The notes below the pieces were generated by a model. It was not told the DNA's origin. It made no database searches and saw only the letters and a list, made by a program, of their open reading frames with translations. A DNA stretch of 64,000 nt from Phalacrocorax aristotelis (Eukaryota; Chordata; Aves; Suliformes; Phalacrocoracidae): the NCBI RefSeq assembly GCF_949628215.1, contig NC_134276.1, positions 58,569,733 through 58,633,732 on the forward strand, read 5' to 3'. Positions 1 through 11,900 of the stretch are shown in pieces. Position 1 is the first letter of the stretch. Every line of letters starts with the position of its first letter. The translations under genes were made by a program, and so were the position numbers.

Positions 1-208
1 TCTGCGTGTCCTCACACATGTGAGGACCTGTGCATGGGAAGACGACCAGGTTTGTGAAGCGCAAACGCCTCCCAGGCAGCATGAGGATACGGGATGCTGT
101 CCCATACGAGCTGCGCCCGAGCTTAGTTAGTCCAGTGCCGGCTGTCTGGGCAAACTGCTCTGCCCACATCACCTAAAAGCGCAATCACGCTTTCCTTTCT
201 CTTAACAG
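1..208 (+). other. MBNL2: 3' end of the last MBNL2 intron
   Basis: This is intronic sequence leading into the terminal MBNL2 exon. It ends in a pyrimidine-rich tract (about 190-203) and the acceptor dinucleotide AG at 207-208. It contains a perfect 8 bp stem with a 4 nt loop (8-15 paired with 20-27) and seven YGCY tetramers (starting at 66, 95, 114, 136, 156, 161 and 188), the motif bound by muscleblind proteins. The upstream MBNL2 exons lie outside the window. The intron assignment follows from the exon identification, which is strong. Confidence 0.85.
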
Positions 209-336
209 ATAATCCTGAAATAGCTGGCAGGAGCGGAACAGAGTGTCACGAAGCCTCCCTGCGGACGGCCAAGCACGGCTACTGTACATACTACCCTGTC
301 TCCTCCTCTCTAGAGTTGCCACAAACTGCATGCTAA
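209..336 (+). CDS. MBNL2: MBNL2 terminal coding exon (C-terminal 42 residues)
   Basis: This exon encodes the C-terminal tail of muscleblind-like splicing regulator 2, a CCCH zinc-finger RNA-binding protein that binds YGCY motifs and controls tissue-specific alternative splicing. The acceptor AG is at 207-208. The first two exon bases complete an Asp codon if the previous exon ends in G, and 41 further codons run to TAA at 334-336. The tail begins (D)NPEIAGRSGTECHEAS and ends CTYYPVSSSLELPQTAC. As I recall it, the MBNL1 tail has the same pattern (NxEI, GxEC, CYCTYYPVSSS-ELPQTAC), which identifies the family; synteny with RAP2A points to MBNL2 rather than MBNL1 or MBNL3. The zinc fingers are upstream, outside the window. 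In this family the reading frame entering the last exon depends on upstream alternative exons, so other isoforms may read it differently and stop elsewhere. The exon is too short and lacks an ATG, so simple ORF scans miss it. Confidence 0.9.
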
Positions 337-3135
337 GTCAAGAATTTGTTCTTATGGACAAATCACAAACTCGAAAAAGCTAGTGCTGCTATGTCATATA
401 TGAATATTAAATATGGTATGCTTACTATACTCCAACCTAAAATAGTTAACTACCTGATACCAGCTGTGATGTTTCAAGACATAAAGGGTAACATTTAGTT
501 TTAAAGATTTTCTAAGCATAGTTTACTTCTTGCAAATATTGTCTTTTCTCCATAACTATACCTAATGGAAATGGTCCAGTTAAGTTAGCCTCGTGAGATT
601 CAGTGTTTATGAATCTTTCGAGCTTAGCAATAATTAAGTTTGATTGGCTAAAAACTTATCCCAGTTGCAGGTTTTTCTTCTCTTTGCTAAAACAAAATCT
701 TGGTCTTGCTCCCCTAGCGAGTTGATTCCAAGTCGGAGGAAGTGAAACGCAGCCCAGCGTCCTTCACCTCACCCTGCCAATCTGAATATTTTTAGCCAGA
801 AGTCCAAAGTAAAGCACAAATTCTTTAGATGCATATGGTTGGTGTTTGACTTGTATGGAGAAGTTGCATTTGAACCATAGCAGAATAGCAGAAGAAAATT
901 TAAAAATTTTGCACAGTATGACCTTCGTACCCCTTTCAACCCCCAAAAGAACAAAGTCTTGAGAATATTATTTTACAAGTATATTTATAATGTTTTTAAA
1001 AGAGACTTTGCAGAAGTGCCTAAATTTTGTCACATCAGACTTGATGAAAGTCAGCCTGATGCCAACAGTCAAATCTCACCGGAAGCGAATAATCCTTCAA
1101 ACTCATAGTCAGGTTACCAAAAAGATCCGAGCTGTTAAGAAGTAACTTCTAGAAGTGTAAAATCAAACAAACAAGCAAACAAACAAAAGACCAAACTAAC
1201 AAAAGAAAAGGCGAAAAAGAAGGCTGTAGATGAAGACATTTGTATGATACTCTAATTTAATTAAACTTCAGTTGAGTCACTGAAACTTCATAGGTGACTT
1301 TAATCTAGACTAGTAACTGAACACTAAGAATGTAGAACGAGATTCAGTTTAATAAATCGTTACTGTATTTGCATTTTTTTAATTGGATTCTACGATTGTA
1401 ACCAGATTAGAGTGGAGAAAAAAATAGTTCTTTTAATTGTTTTTCTTTAAAAACATATTTTATGTCACAAAAGTATGAAGATATCTTTAATACAATTATA
1501 TACATATTATATATACATACATACATATATATGGATGAAGCAGATTTTAATGTTGTTTACTTTTTTAAATACTTTGTTGATTTACAAGGTAATTATATAT
1601 GTATAATTAAAATTTCGTTTGTTTGATTTGAGATTTGTTTCAAGCACTATTGTACCAAATATTTCATATTTCACATTTTATATGTTGCACATGTATCACA
1701 TAAATGACATAGTTTTTAAATTATTGTTTAAAAAGCAAGACAGCTGTTATAAGTGGATATTATGTATAATTGTTCGCAGCATAAGTTTTCTATGTGGACA
1801 TTATTAGTGATTGCAGTATTTTAACTTAACCTCTTCAGATTGATTGTAAACTATTTTAAACTTTGGCAGCACTGCCTGTTCTGAACGACTGAAGGCACTA
1901 ACCATATAATTATTTGTCTAGGAAATTATTTTCCAGGCTAAATCTTGTTTGTCCGATGTCTAATTACTATCTATTTATATATAAAGCTGGAGATTTGATC
2001 ATCCGAAAGAAGAAAATAATCACGATTCAATTGTAAAATTAACATAGTGCTTGTAACGTTGCGTTAGTTTTAATTTGTGGAAAAATAACGTATCTTAACT
2101 TGTTACTTTAGCAGTTAAGGTATCACCATTATATACTATTAAAACACTAATATTTGTAGACTTTCTCAGTCATTATAACTAGGTAGTTGACACTGCAACT
2201 TGCCTATATCTGTCAAAGTTGTTTTTATTTTTTTATAATAGTTAATTTAGGCATTTGGGTAGCTTATTGTATAATACTAAATGGTAAATTATCCATGTTG
2301 TTTAAATATTTTATGTAGATAACTCTTCAAGACATTGTTTTGTGTGAACTTTTTATGTTTCGAAATAACTGTTATTCTATGTTTTTTACAATTAATCCAA
2401 TACGACTATTTTTTGCCCATGGATGACGAAGCTTCAGATACATCAGGTCTTTCTTTCATCCAGATAAACTGACAGACAAAAAGAGAAAAATGTATTTTTA
2501 ATAAGAGATCCACTTTCCGACTTTATGACTTTGTAATATTCCTGAAAACTGTACAAGTACAAACCTATGCCAACAGTAAGGAGGCAATTACAGAGATGTG
2601 CAAATACGTGTACAACAGATTCTGCATTTTATTTATTTATAAAGTAATTTTATAGACTATTTCAAAATTTGGGAAGATCTAAAACTATTTTTCTGTATAA
2701 ATATTATTTGCCAAAACTTTGTTTATATTTAAAAAAAAAAAAGTCTAATGAAAATGATTAAATTTTAAATGCTTTGTTTAATTAAAAAAAACCAACAAAT
2801 AAAACCCCCTAAAAGAACCATGAGATGGGCCAACACGGAGACAGCGAATACTGTAGCTGGGACACGGTTTCAAGTTACTTGAGATGTCTCAGTGTTTATT
2901 TTCTTCAAAGGATACAGCACCTCACTAAAATACCTTTTTGTTTGCCTCTCTCATCCAATATAATTGACGACGCATACGATGAATATTTCGGTAACAGTTA
3001 AAAGAAACCCCTCCATTCACTCTTTTTCAGCATATAACTACTAGTGGTCTGTTAAATAGCCATTCTATTTCTGTTGTGACGTTAAATTCATTCACCCAAT
3101 GTACAACCACTGAAATAAAAAGAAGCATTTTAAAA
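337..3135 (+). other. MBNL2: MBNL2 3' UTR
   Basis: This is long AT-rich sequence continuous with the MBNL2 stop codon, without a convincing ORF. It contains an AT/ACAT-rich stretch (about 1488-1535), an AC-rich tract (about 1165-1200), internal AATAAA hexamers at 1351-1356 and 2798-2803, and a final AATAAA at 3114-3119. A miR-30 seed match, TGTTTAC, lies at 1554-1560; MBNL transcripts are reported miR-30 targets. Composition changes abruptly to GC-richer sequence after about 3140, supporting the 3' end there. The exact cleavage site is inferred. Confidence 0.75.
3114..3119 (+). terminator. MBNL2: Probable distal MBNL2 polyadenylation signal
   Basis: A canonical AATAAA is followed within about 50-60 nt by a GU-rich stretch (CTTGTGGTG, near 3160-3170), the usual arrangement of a cleavage/polyadenylation site. 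Two further AATAAA hexamers (1351 and 2798) could give shorter 3' UTR isoforms. Confidence 0.65.
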
Positions 3136-6100
3136 TGAGAGCAGAGTTGGGGCGATCCTTTCTTGTGGTGCAGCGCTGGGAGGAGGGGGCTGGGGTAACA
3201 AAAACAGTCAAAAGAAAGTGGAGGAGTCTTTAAAAAGGATATCTATTCTATTCTATTCTATTCTATTCTATTCTATTCTATTCTATTCTATTCTTCCCCC
3301 CCCCCCCCAATTGCATGTTCAAGTACCAAATCCTTAAATGCAGTCCCCTGGTTCAGGACACAGGCAGATGCTCTATGAGGAAGCACATGCTCTTCTCCTG
3401 GAGTACAGCGTGCCAAGGATGCTGCACTGTACGGCTTTAGCCCCAACAGTCCCTTTCGTGCCCTTGCTGCCCGCCTGTGCTGCTGGGGTGCAGGTGGGCA
3501 GTGGTTATCTCAGCAGTGTGGCTCGCAGATGCCTAACCTTTGGCGTTTTTTTTCACCAGCACATGCTCTGCATCCTCTTTTCTTGCCTACATCTCGGAGG
3601 GTATTACACCAACAAATAATGCCTGTTATTTACTGGTTCCCCTGGGGAGAACAGCGTCACAGAGGAGCTGCATGCCCAAGGGCAGAGATTGCACGGCAAG
3701 CTAGTGACAGAGGAGGGATTAAAACCTCTGGCTTGCAGCTGCATGGTTTCTTCACACAATCTTCTCTGATCTGTTTTTTTTTTAATGCTTTAAAGAAAGG
3801 AAGTACAAAATCTGCAGAAACAAGAAGCGTTTGTGTCATGAAGTTGTATACATTGCATCAGAACAGGGCTGGTTTGAAAGGAACCCAAGGTCACAAGTGA
3901 TTTGGAAAACCACCAGGTCAACTGGTCAGTTTGGATGTATCAGAAACGTACCAAGCCAGAAGCCTGCTGAGAACGAGCGTGTGGGATGGAGAGGAGATAT
4001 GGGGATGACTTGCAGGGACAGAGAAGGACTGCAGCGTTAGAGGGCTGCAAGGGCGTTGCAGGGCAGAAGCAGCAAATGATTCAAAATCAACTCGATTCAG
4101 GAGCAGAAACCCTCTCTGTTCACACTTTCTTATGCTAAACCCCACCCAGGACAGTTGTCAGCTGCCAAGAAGGCCCAGGACACGTCGATTTTCTTGTCTA
4201 AAAGCTGCTTTGTTTCTTGTCAATTTTGGCAGTTCTTTGGCAGTGGAGAAGCGCTCGTGGGAGCCGTGAACTTTTGGGAGCTGCATCAAACGAGCAGTCT
4301 TGGTACACCTCTGTGTGCGGAGCGTACCCCCTTCAGATAATGTCAGTGTTTCCAAAATGAAGTAAGATACCCCTACAGAACCTTTGGCATTCCCCCTGCC
4401 ACGCACGTCCTCATGGACAGACGGTGGCCACAGCTTTGGTGCCAAAGGCGGCTCCCCTACAGGGAGCAGTCCCTCGCCCCAGGCCGAGCTCTGCAGCAGC
4501 ATCGCATTGCTCAGCATCAGCCTTCTCTAGAGCACACCAGCCAGGTCTGCGCTCATGGTGTTTGGCTGCACATCTCCTCTGGCCCCACATTGTGTAGCCA
4601 TGACGATAAGGCCTAATTATTATTTTCAGTACATTTTGCGCGGTTTTCAGTTCAAAAGTCTGAAGTAATCTGAGGGCTGGGGTTTTTTTTGCAGCCCACT
4701 GGAATTAATAGCATGAAACAAAAGGGGATGTGACGTTTGAGGGGTCAGAGCCTGCTGGGATAACTTTGCATGTTTGTATACAGCAAAGGAAGCCAAAACT
4801 GGTTCAGCCATGTCTGCGCTGCATTTTGGGAGTGTCTGTTGAGCAAGTAAGTTACCGAAACAGCAGATGGGTTTTGTTTCAGGAAGAGTTGTTTCACTCC
4901 AGAAGAGAGCATGGGAAAAACCCAACATTTCTGTACCGTGGGTGATGATGGAAAAAGGGACTTGTGGGCAAGGCTGCTTGCCAGTGTCGGCATTGAGTCT
5001 TCTGCTAGTGGCGTTCAGTGCATGAATTCATGGGACCCAAAAAAGTGCCTTGCCTGGAATTGCTGAAAACCTTCCTTGGCATCTGATCATATGCATGCCA
5101 TGCTCTTTATACCTGCAATCATTTCTCTAGCCAAGCCTTTTGTTGAGTAACCTGGCTTTTTAATGTCATATAATTGGCAGTTCTGGAGGCTGCTTTCTGC
5201 AAGATGATTTTTATTGCTAGAGTGGGAGGGGGGGTGCAAGAGCAATACCATCTCTCCTGTTGCACTAAAGCAGTTACTATTGCTGGTATGTAATGTATTC
5301 GAGCAAATAGCGATAGGTAGAGAATATACAGTTAGGTTATCTGCGAATGAATAAATTACAGAAATGTCTTTTAAATTCTTATTCTTCTAATTCTGTAATT
5401 ATAGAAACCATAGAAATTGTAGAAAATAAATTACATGTTTCATTACATGAAAATACCTTCTGCTGTAGGAGCGGAAAGAAAACACTAAGAAATGTGCAAG
5501 GGAGATAGTGATGTGAGCTGCTTATGCGATGTTGTGTCTCAGTTGCATTATTTCCACCAAAGCTTCTTAGAGAGTGAGGAAAATACACTTTATGATTTAG
5601 GAAAATCACTACAGGAGAGACGCCCTGCTCCTCTCATCTTCAAAGAGCTGGATTTGGATACTACTTTTAAGGAAAACAAGTACTGGTGAGTGTCCTCCCT
5701 AGCCTAATTGTCACAAAACAGCCAGGGTGTAGCCTGCGTGGTGGGTAGTTCCTCAGAGGGTCACTGGACCAAACAGATGCCGGGATGCGGTGGTGATGAG
5801 AGTGACCATGATGATGTAAGGTTCACCTTGTAGGAACAGCCCCCAGGGATGGTTACGCAGGTGCATACTAAACCTGGGCTGTGTTTACATTTGCCATGAA
5901 CGCCTCTCCTTTTCATGGAGGGGCAGAGGGAGGAAATGCTTTTATTTCCTTGTTCTGTGACTGTAGTCACCATGCCGAATGCCAGCGGAGCACATTCAGA
6001 GACGCTGCAGTTGGGTAGCTGACAGCACAGCTCGGGACCGTGAGCAAGCAAGTTTTTCACACTTGGAAAGCTGTTAGGGTGGGATCCAGCTTTCTCTCTG

Positions 6101-7659
6101 TAGCTGTTAAGTACCATTTCAGGCACTGCAGGGTACCCACTTGGCCTAAAGCTGCTGCGATGCAGGAGCACAGGTCTGGCTGGGTATCTTAAGTCTGCCA
6201 GCCCCGTGCAGGTGTCTCAGATAATCTACAATACCTCAGATGAGTTCAGACAATGAATCCCACCTGTTTTCACAAGGGACGGTCAATCCTAACAATGATT
6301 TTGATGGATTTTAAAACACCATCATGCATGAAGAAATCACAAAATCATGAGCTTGGCTTAAATGGTCTGACTGTTAAAAACCCTGTTCCTCTCTGTAGGT
6401 ATCTGGAGTACATTCAGCTTGCACATTTAAGCTTTTTCTCTCCTACTGTGATGCCTAGAAACGTTTCTCATGTCACCTAGCATGCCCATGTGCTCATGGA
6501 GGTAAAGTTAAAGAGCAGCTCATAAAATTCTTGAGAAAGTCATGAAAATTGACAACACAAATTTTACAGATTTGGTGAGTTCAGGATGTTCTTATCTCTT
6601 ACGACGTTATAGGGAGGAATGAAGAAATACGGTAACCCTTTGGCAGGTAATATAATTTCTTCAGGTTTAATCTTCACATGGGCTTTATTCAATTATTATT
6701 ATGCCAGTGAAGGTGTGATGTTATCAGTTATCAGTATAACTTAGTCTGAATGCAACTGCAATGTCGTGGACTGTCCCTTATGCAAATAAATCATTCCGTT
6801 GAAATGTTTCATGTGAAATGATTGTACCGTACTCTATCCAATGTCGTTACATTGCTTGAATTTCTTTGTAAGGCTTGATAACAAGCTGTCCTTGGACAGG
6901 CGTTAGGTAGAGCCTACACGTTCATTTTCAGGTTTAAGATAAATGGTAAACGGCAAAAGTCCTGTTCTGTGTCCTTCCTCAAGCCGAATGTGCTCAAAAG
7001 AAAAGCTACGTAAGCAAGTACAAGTAAACCAGGACTCACGTGGGAAAAAGTGGTCAGTCTTGAGATTTCAGTAGGCTAACTACAGGATGTGATAGAAAGC
7101 ATTTCCCCTTTCTGACCTTAAAAGTGATTACTTTGTGCCCATTCTAGAGGAAAAACACATGGGGTTGAACTCTTCTAACAGAATCAGTGCCCTCCTCCAT
7201 GAGCATGAAGTTTCCAAGCCCAGTCGCTGGAGAAGTCCCTGGGCTGACAGCACTGCCCATTCCTCAGCTGTCATCCCGGTGTCCATGGTAAGTGCTTATG
7301 GGTGGCAGTAGAAGCACATTGGCAACTCCTCCTGTGGCCCATGCACTTTTCCTTTTATTTCCTTTTAACTGGATGATGGGAGAGGCTGAACTTCCTCAGG
7401 TCCAATTTTATTTGGAGTTGCAGGTATGTATGGGGGTTTTTGTTTGGTGTTTTTCTCCCCAACTTACTTGTTAGAGTGATCACACATCCTTTGTAGCTGT
7501 TAAGGTCCGGGTTACTTAAATTTCAAGTTTGCTTCAGCTGTGCTTGTTTGTCTTCTAGATCAGTTCATCTTACACTTCACAGAACTAACTCTGCACCAAG
7601 TTATTTCAAATGTTCTGCTTTATGAAGTACAACCTGAAAATAATTACAACATATAGATC
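3136..7659. other. Intergenic region between MBNL2 and the CR1 insertion
   Basis: This is unique-looking sequence of moderate GC content. Apart from the pentanucleotide microsatellite at 3242-3308, I see no repeat or gene. The open frames are short (under about 140 codons), overlap on both strands and show no recognisable domain. A 5470-5685 segment is flanked by AG and GTGAGT, but its open frame has an in-frame TAA just upstream of the ATG, so it is not supported as a coding exon. Confidence 0.6.
3242..3308. repeat. (TCTAT)10 microsatellite followed by poly-C (13)
   Basis: Ten uninterrupted TCTAT units (3242-3291) and a partial unit run into thirteen consecutive C residues (3296-3308). Such a pure pentanucleotide array is likely to be length-polymorphic and hard to sequence through. 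It lies about 110 bp beyond the MBNL2 polyadenylation site. Confidence 0.97.
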
Positions 7660-8937
7660 CTCCTAGAAGCTATGCTAAGGCACATGGAGGACAAGGGAGG
7701 TGATTGGAGACAGATGACGTGGCTTCACAAAGGGCAAGTCTTGCCTGACCAACCTAGTGGCCTTCTGTGATGGAGTGACTACATCAGTGGACAAGGGAAG
7801 AGCTATGGATGTCATCTATCCAGACTTCTGTAAGGCCTTTAACATGGTCCCCCCACAGCATCCTTCTCTCTAAATTGGAGAGATATGGATTTGATGGGTG
7901 GACTGTTCAGTGGATAAGGAACTGGCTGGATGGTCACATCCAGAGGGTAGTGGTCAACAGCTCAATGTCCAGATGGAGACTGGTGATGAGTGGTGTCCCT
8001 CAGGGGTCTGTACTGGGACCGGTACTGTTTACTAACTTCATCAGTGACATAGACAGTGGGATCAAATACACCCTCAGCAAGTTTGCAGATGACACCAAGC
8101 TGAGCAGAGCAGTTGACATGCCTGAGGGACAGGATGCCATCCAGAGGGACCTGGACAAGCTTGAGAAGTGGGCCCATGTGAACTTCATGAGGCTCAACAA
8201 GGCCGAGTGCAAGGTCCTGCACCTGGGTCATGGCAACCCCCTATATTAATACAGGCTGGGGGGATGAAGGGATTGAGAGCAGCCCTGCGGACATCAGCCG
8301 GCAATGTGCGCTTGAAGCCCAGAAAGCCAACTGTATCCTGGGCTGCATCAAAAGAAGTGTGGCCAGCAGGTCAAGGGAGGTGATTCTGCCCCTCTACTCT
8401 GCTCTGGTAAGACCCCAACTGGAGTCCTGCATCCAGCTCTGGGGTCCTCAGCACAGGAAAGACAGGGACCTGTTGGAGTGGGTCCAGAAGAGGGCCACAA
8501 AAATGGTCAGAGGGCTGGAATACCTCTTCCCTGGAGAAAGGCTGAGAGAGTTGGGGTGGTTTAGCCTGGAGAAGAGAAGGCTGCAGGGAGACCTGATTGC
8601 AGCCTTTCAGTACTTGAAGGGGGCTTATAAGAAAGATGGGGACAGGCTTTTTAGTAGGGCCTGTTGTTATAGGACAAGGGGTAATGGTTTTAAACTAAAA
8701 GAGGGTAGGTTTAGACTACCTATAAGGAAGAAATTTTTTACAATGAGGGTGGTGAAACAGTGGAACAGGTTGCCCCGAGAGGCAGTAGATGCCCCATCCC
8801 TGGAAATATTCAAGGTCAGGCTAGATGGGGCTCTGAGCAACCTGATCTAGTTGAAGACGTCCCTGCTCACTGCAGGAGGGTTGGACTAGATGACCTTTAA
8901 GGGGCCTTTCCAACCCAAACTGTTCTATGATTCTATA
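7660..8937 (+). mobile_element. 5'-truncated CR1 LINE, defective
   Basis: This is the 3' part of a CR1 non-LTR retrotransposon in the sense orientation. It retains the reverse-transcriptase block with [14 protein letters not shown] and the catalytic FADD box (8082-8093), the downstream thumb/C-terminal region ending in NLI and a stop (8848-8850), and the short 3' UTR ending in the TTCTATGATTCTATA-type repeat typical of CR1. The ORF is broken: coding sequence passes through three frames (about 7690-7860, 7860-8249 and 8230-8850), with a frameshift and stop near 7860-7875 and a second shift near 8240. Compared with the family as I know it, a few dozen bases are missing near 8293. The 5' half (ORF1, endonuclease and early RT) is absent, as in most avian copies. 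It is relatively well preserved, so it is a younger insertion than the other copies here. It cannot move by itself. Confidence 0.95.
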
Positions 8938-11900
8938 CAGAGAGCCTGTAAGGCAAATGAAACCAAATTACATCAAATAGTCAGCCAACTCTGCGCTTCC
9001 TTACTTGCAGCCCCTCTATTTGCCAGATGTAGCACAGTATTTATATGGACTGTCAAAACAGTGGCAATAGTTTTCTTCTGAGCATCCTTTTCTGTATGCA
9101 GGCAGAAGTATGGTTTTACTACACAAAAGTCAGGCCTTTTGCATTCAGCCCCAGGCTTCCTGTATAAGCAAATGGAGAGAGTGCGCAGAGGCTTTGCTAG
9201 AGGGCAAAAACATTCAACTGGGCAGGATTTCCTCTTCTGGAGCCTTCCTAGCCCAGCTGCCTACAGAGATGCCTAGGATGACCCCCTCCTCCGTCGAGCT
9301 GGGGCACACAGCGAGGTGCTGTGCATCCCCATTCCTGCCCCCAGGGAGCCAGATCCTTCTTGCTCTGGCTTTCACCTGAGCTTCTCTTCTGAGCGTATGT
9401 GTACCACGAGAACCCCATACCACCTGCCAGCTTCAGTGCCTTTATTTTGGTCTGAGGGTGGTTGGTTTTTTTAAAGCATCTTGTTCCTCTTTCCTTCCTT
9501 CCATTCTAGAAATGATGTAGGCTGTTTTACCATCATGTGGTTGAGGAGCATGTTTCAGTCCTTGCACCATCGCAGCGCTTTAATGGGTCATTTAGGCCCA
9601 TTAGTTGCAATGAATTGATTTCTTTTGCCAGCACAGATTGAGCATGCTGCCTGAAAGGGAGGAGATGATTTGTAAGTGACCTGTTCAGCAGTAATCAAAT
9701 ACCTTTCCCCACCGCTACACAGGCACATTAATACGAATCCTTTACTGCTTAGAGAAACTTGAGGGGGAAAATGTCTTCTTGCTACTTATGAGAAGTATTT
9801 GTCAATCCTGTTTTAATCTGTGTGCAGAAGGTTTTATCTTCACCTACTTGATTCTGCTGGCCTTTCTTAGGATACCCTTAGATCTAAATTAAGACCCACA
9901 CTGCTCTTGACCACACAGAGAAGTTCTTTGCAAGCCTGCGTGACAGTCCCTTCCAGTGGGACTGACCAGATGGTCTTCATTTTCATAACTAAAGTGGGAA
10001 ACCACAACAGCCTGAGTATTTAAAGCATTGCTTAATTATGGATTTGCTTTGTGTGGAAGGTAGAGTGGTCTAAACCTTCCTAGAGAGGATCTGACACTCA
10101 TGCAGGCAGTGCCTCGCCTGCTCTGTCCAACCTTTTAAGGTCAGGGAGAAGATGGAGAGGGCAGGCTGCAGTCCAGGCAGACTGCAAACAAACCCCCCTT
10201 CAGCAGCAGAAGCAGCTCTCTGCTTACAATTAGTTGTCGAGAGAAATTTTCCAGTCTTTCCCAGTGAATGCTGTCTGCAGGAAAGGTTTTGATGAGGGCT
10301 CGTGGGCATGGTGGAAAACCAATGGAAAGCAGAACGTGTAAAGCAGTGAGGGGAGATCATACAGCGAGGAGCCAGTAGGGATTCCTTTTCAACTGGAAAC
10401 CAAGTGCGGTATAATTATTCTCTTATTTGCTCCTCACCTCCACCTACATCAGATGTTCACTCTAAAAGACATTTCACCACCTCTTGGTGGAAAGGACTTT
10501 TTTTTTGGACCTGGTGTTTGGGAATTTCATGTCCTTTCTTGTTTGTTTCCTCTTCCTTTGCTTTAATTTTAGCCATAATGCAGACGAACCTCTGTGATAC
10601 AAGACCAGCCTTCAGGCTTTGGTGACTGCAGCAGATACATTCTCCTTCAGGAGTAATTATCAGAGGAACTGCTTTCAAATCCAAGTTTCCTGTGCAATAT
10701 AATTATTCTTATTTAAATAAAGGACTCCGGCAGTGTTACTCAGCAGCACCTCTCTATACAAAGTGAGGGTTATTTCCTCTTGACACAGCTTTCTTTCTGC
10801 TCTTCTCGAAAAATGCCTCCATTAGAATCAAACGTTAGTCCGTCAAAGTGCCTAAAATCAATGATCATTTTATATTCAATTGAATCCTTACTTTTTAAAA
10901 AATATCACTATGAAACTGCTCTATTTTACTTCCCTTTATTGTTACTATTATTACTTCATGACTACTGCAGAGAGAAACAGCTGCCTTTCCTTTATTTTTT
11001 AGCTTCTTTCTAAGACGTAGCTGGATGTGGCTTCATGCTCCAGGGGTCTGTACACTTGAGCCAATTTGCAATAAAACTGGTAAAGAAAATGGTCCTGATA
11101 CGACGCTTCATTTGTAGAACTTGGATTTAGTTTGCTCAGCGATAGAAACATGTCCCAACGTGAATTTTGTCTAGAAATGTGTGCTGCACTGTCATGGTGT
11201 CAGGAGCTCCCGTTAACAGGGCTGATGGCCATTGAGCCAGCTGGAGGTTGTGGAGGGGCTCCTCAGCAGTGAGACCTACAGCAGCTGGGCTTCACTAGGA
11301 TTAGAAACTTATTACTGGAGCTGGGTGCACAGCCAAAAGAAGTAAACTTGGGCTGGGTTACTTGAGCAGGGTATTTGGGTAAGCTAGTGTGTGGATTTAT
11401 GGAGACTGCCCTTGTGCTTGTGCTCTGCAGGAGCTGTGGGTAGCTGCTCTGCCATGAAAAGCTCCCTGGATGTTGGAAGTGGAAGCAAGTATCTCATCTA
11501 TTTAAGCATGATTTTTTTTTCAGGATCCTAAGGTGTCTGTCTGTGGCAATCAGCACACGGCTAACCAGGTTGGCTGTGAACAAGCCACAGAAGGTCTCCT
11601 CAGGTCCCTGAGTAAGAGAGAGCAGCTTTGTCCACCAGTCAGATTACTAGATTTACTCTAGGAACACCCTAAAGGCACCTGGCAGAGCCAGAGGCAGCAG
11701 GAGGGCCCAGAGGAGAGGACTCAGAGGCACAGCCTATGGGATGTGTCTTCATCTGGCACATCCCCGAGGCAGAATCCTAATGCCCTCACCATCTATCCTG
11801 TTCCTGCACGTGCAAAATAATATCACTGTTCAAAATAAAACCCAAAGTCCCCTGGCCTTTGGCATCAGCAGTAGCAGGACCCCTCTGAGAAGCTAGTAAG

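Noticed and set aside
3242..3295. CR1 3' tail, because TTCTA units resemble the CR1 terminal repeat
   Set aside because: The unit is 5 bp and pure rather than the CR1 8 bp unit, and no CR1 3' UTR sequence precedes it.
5470..5685. Possible exon flanked by CTGTAG and GTGAGT with a 65-codon ORF
   Set aside because: An in-frame TAA lies just upstream of the ATG, the polypyrimidine tract is weak, and no protein similarity is apparent. A noncoding exon remains possible but unsupported.
7660..8937. Endogenous retrovirus, because a reverse transcriptase is present
   Set aside because: The RT motifs, the 3' terminal repeat and the absence of LTRs, protease and integrase identify a CR1 non-LTR retrotransposon.
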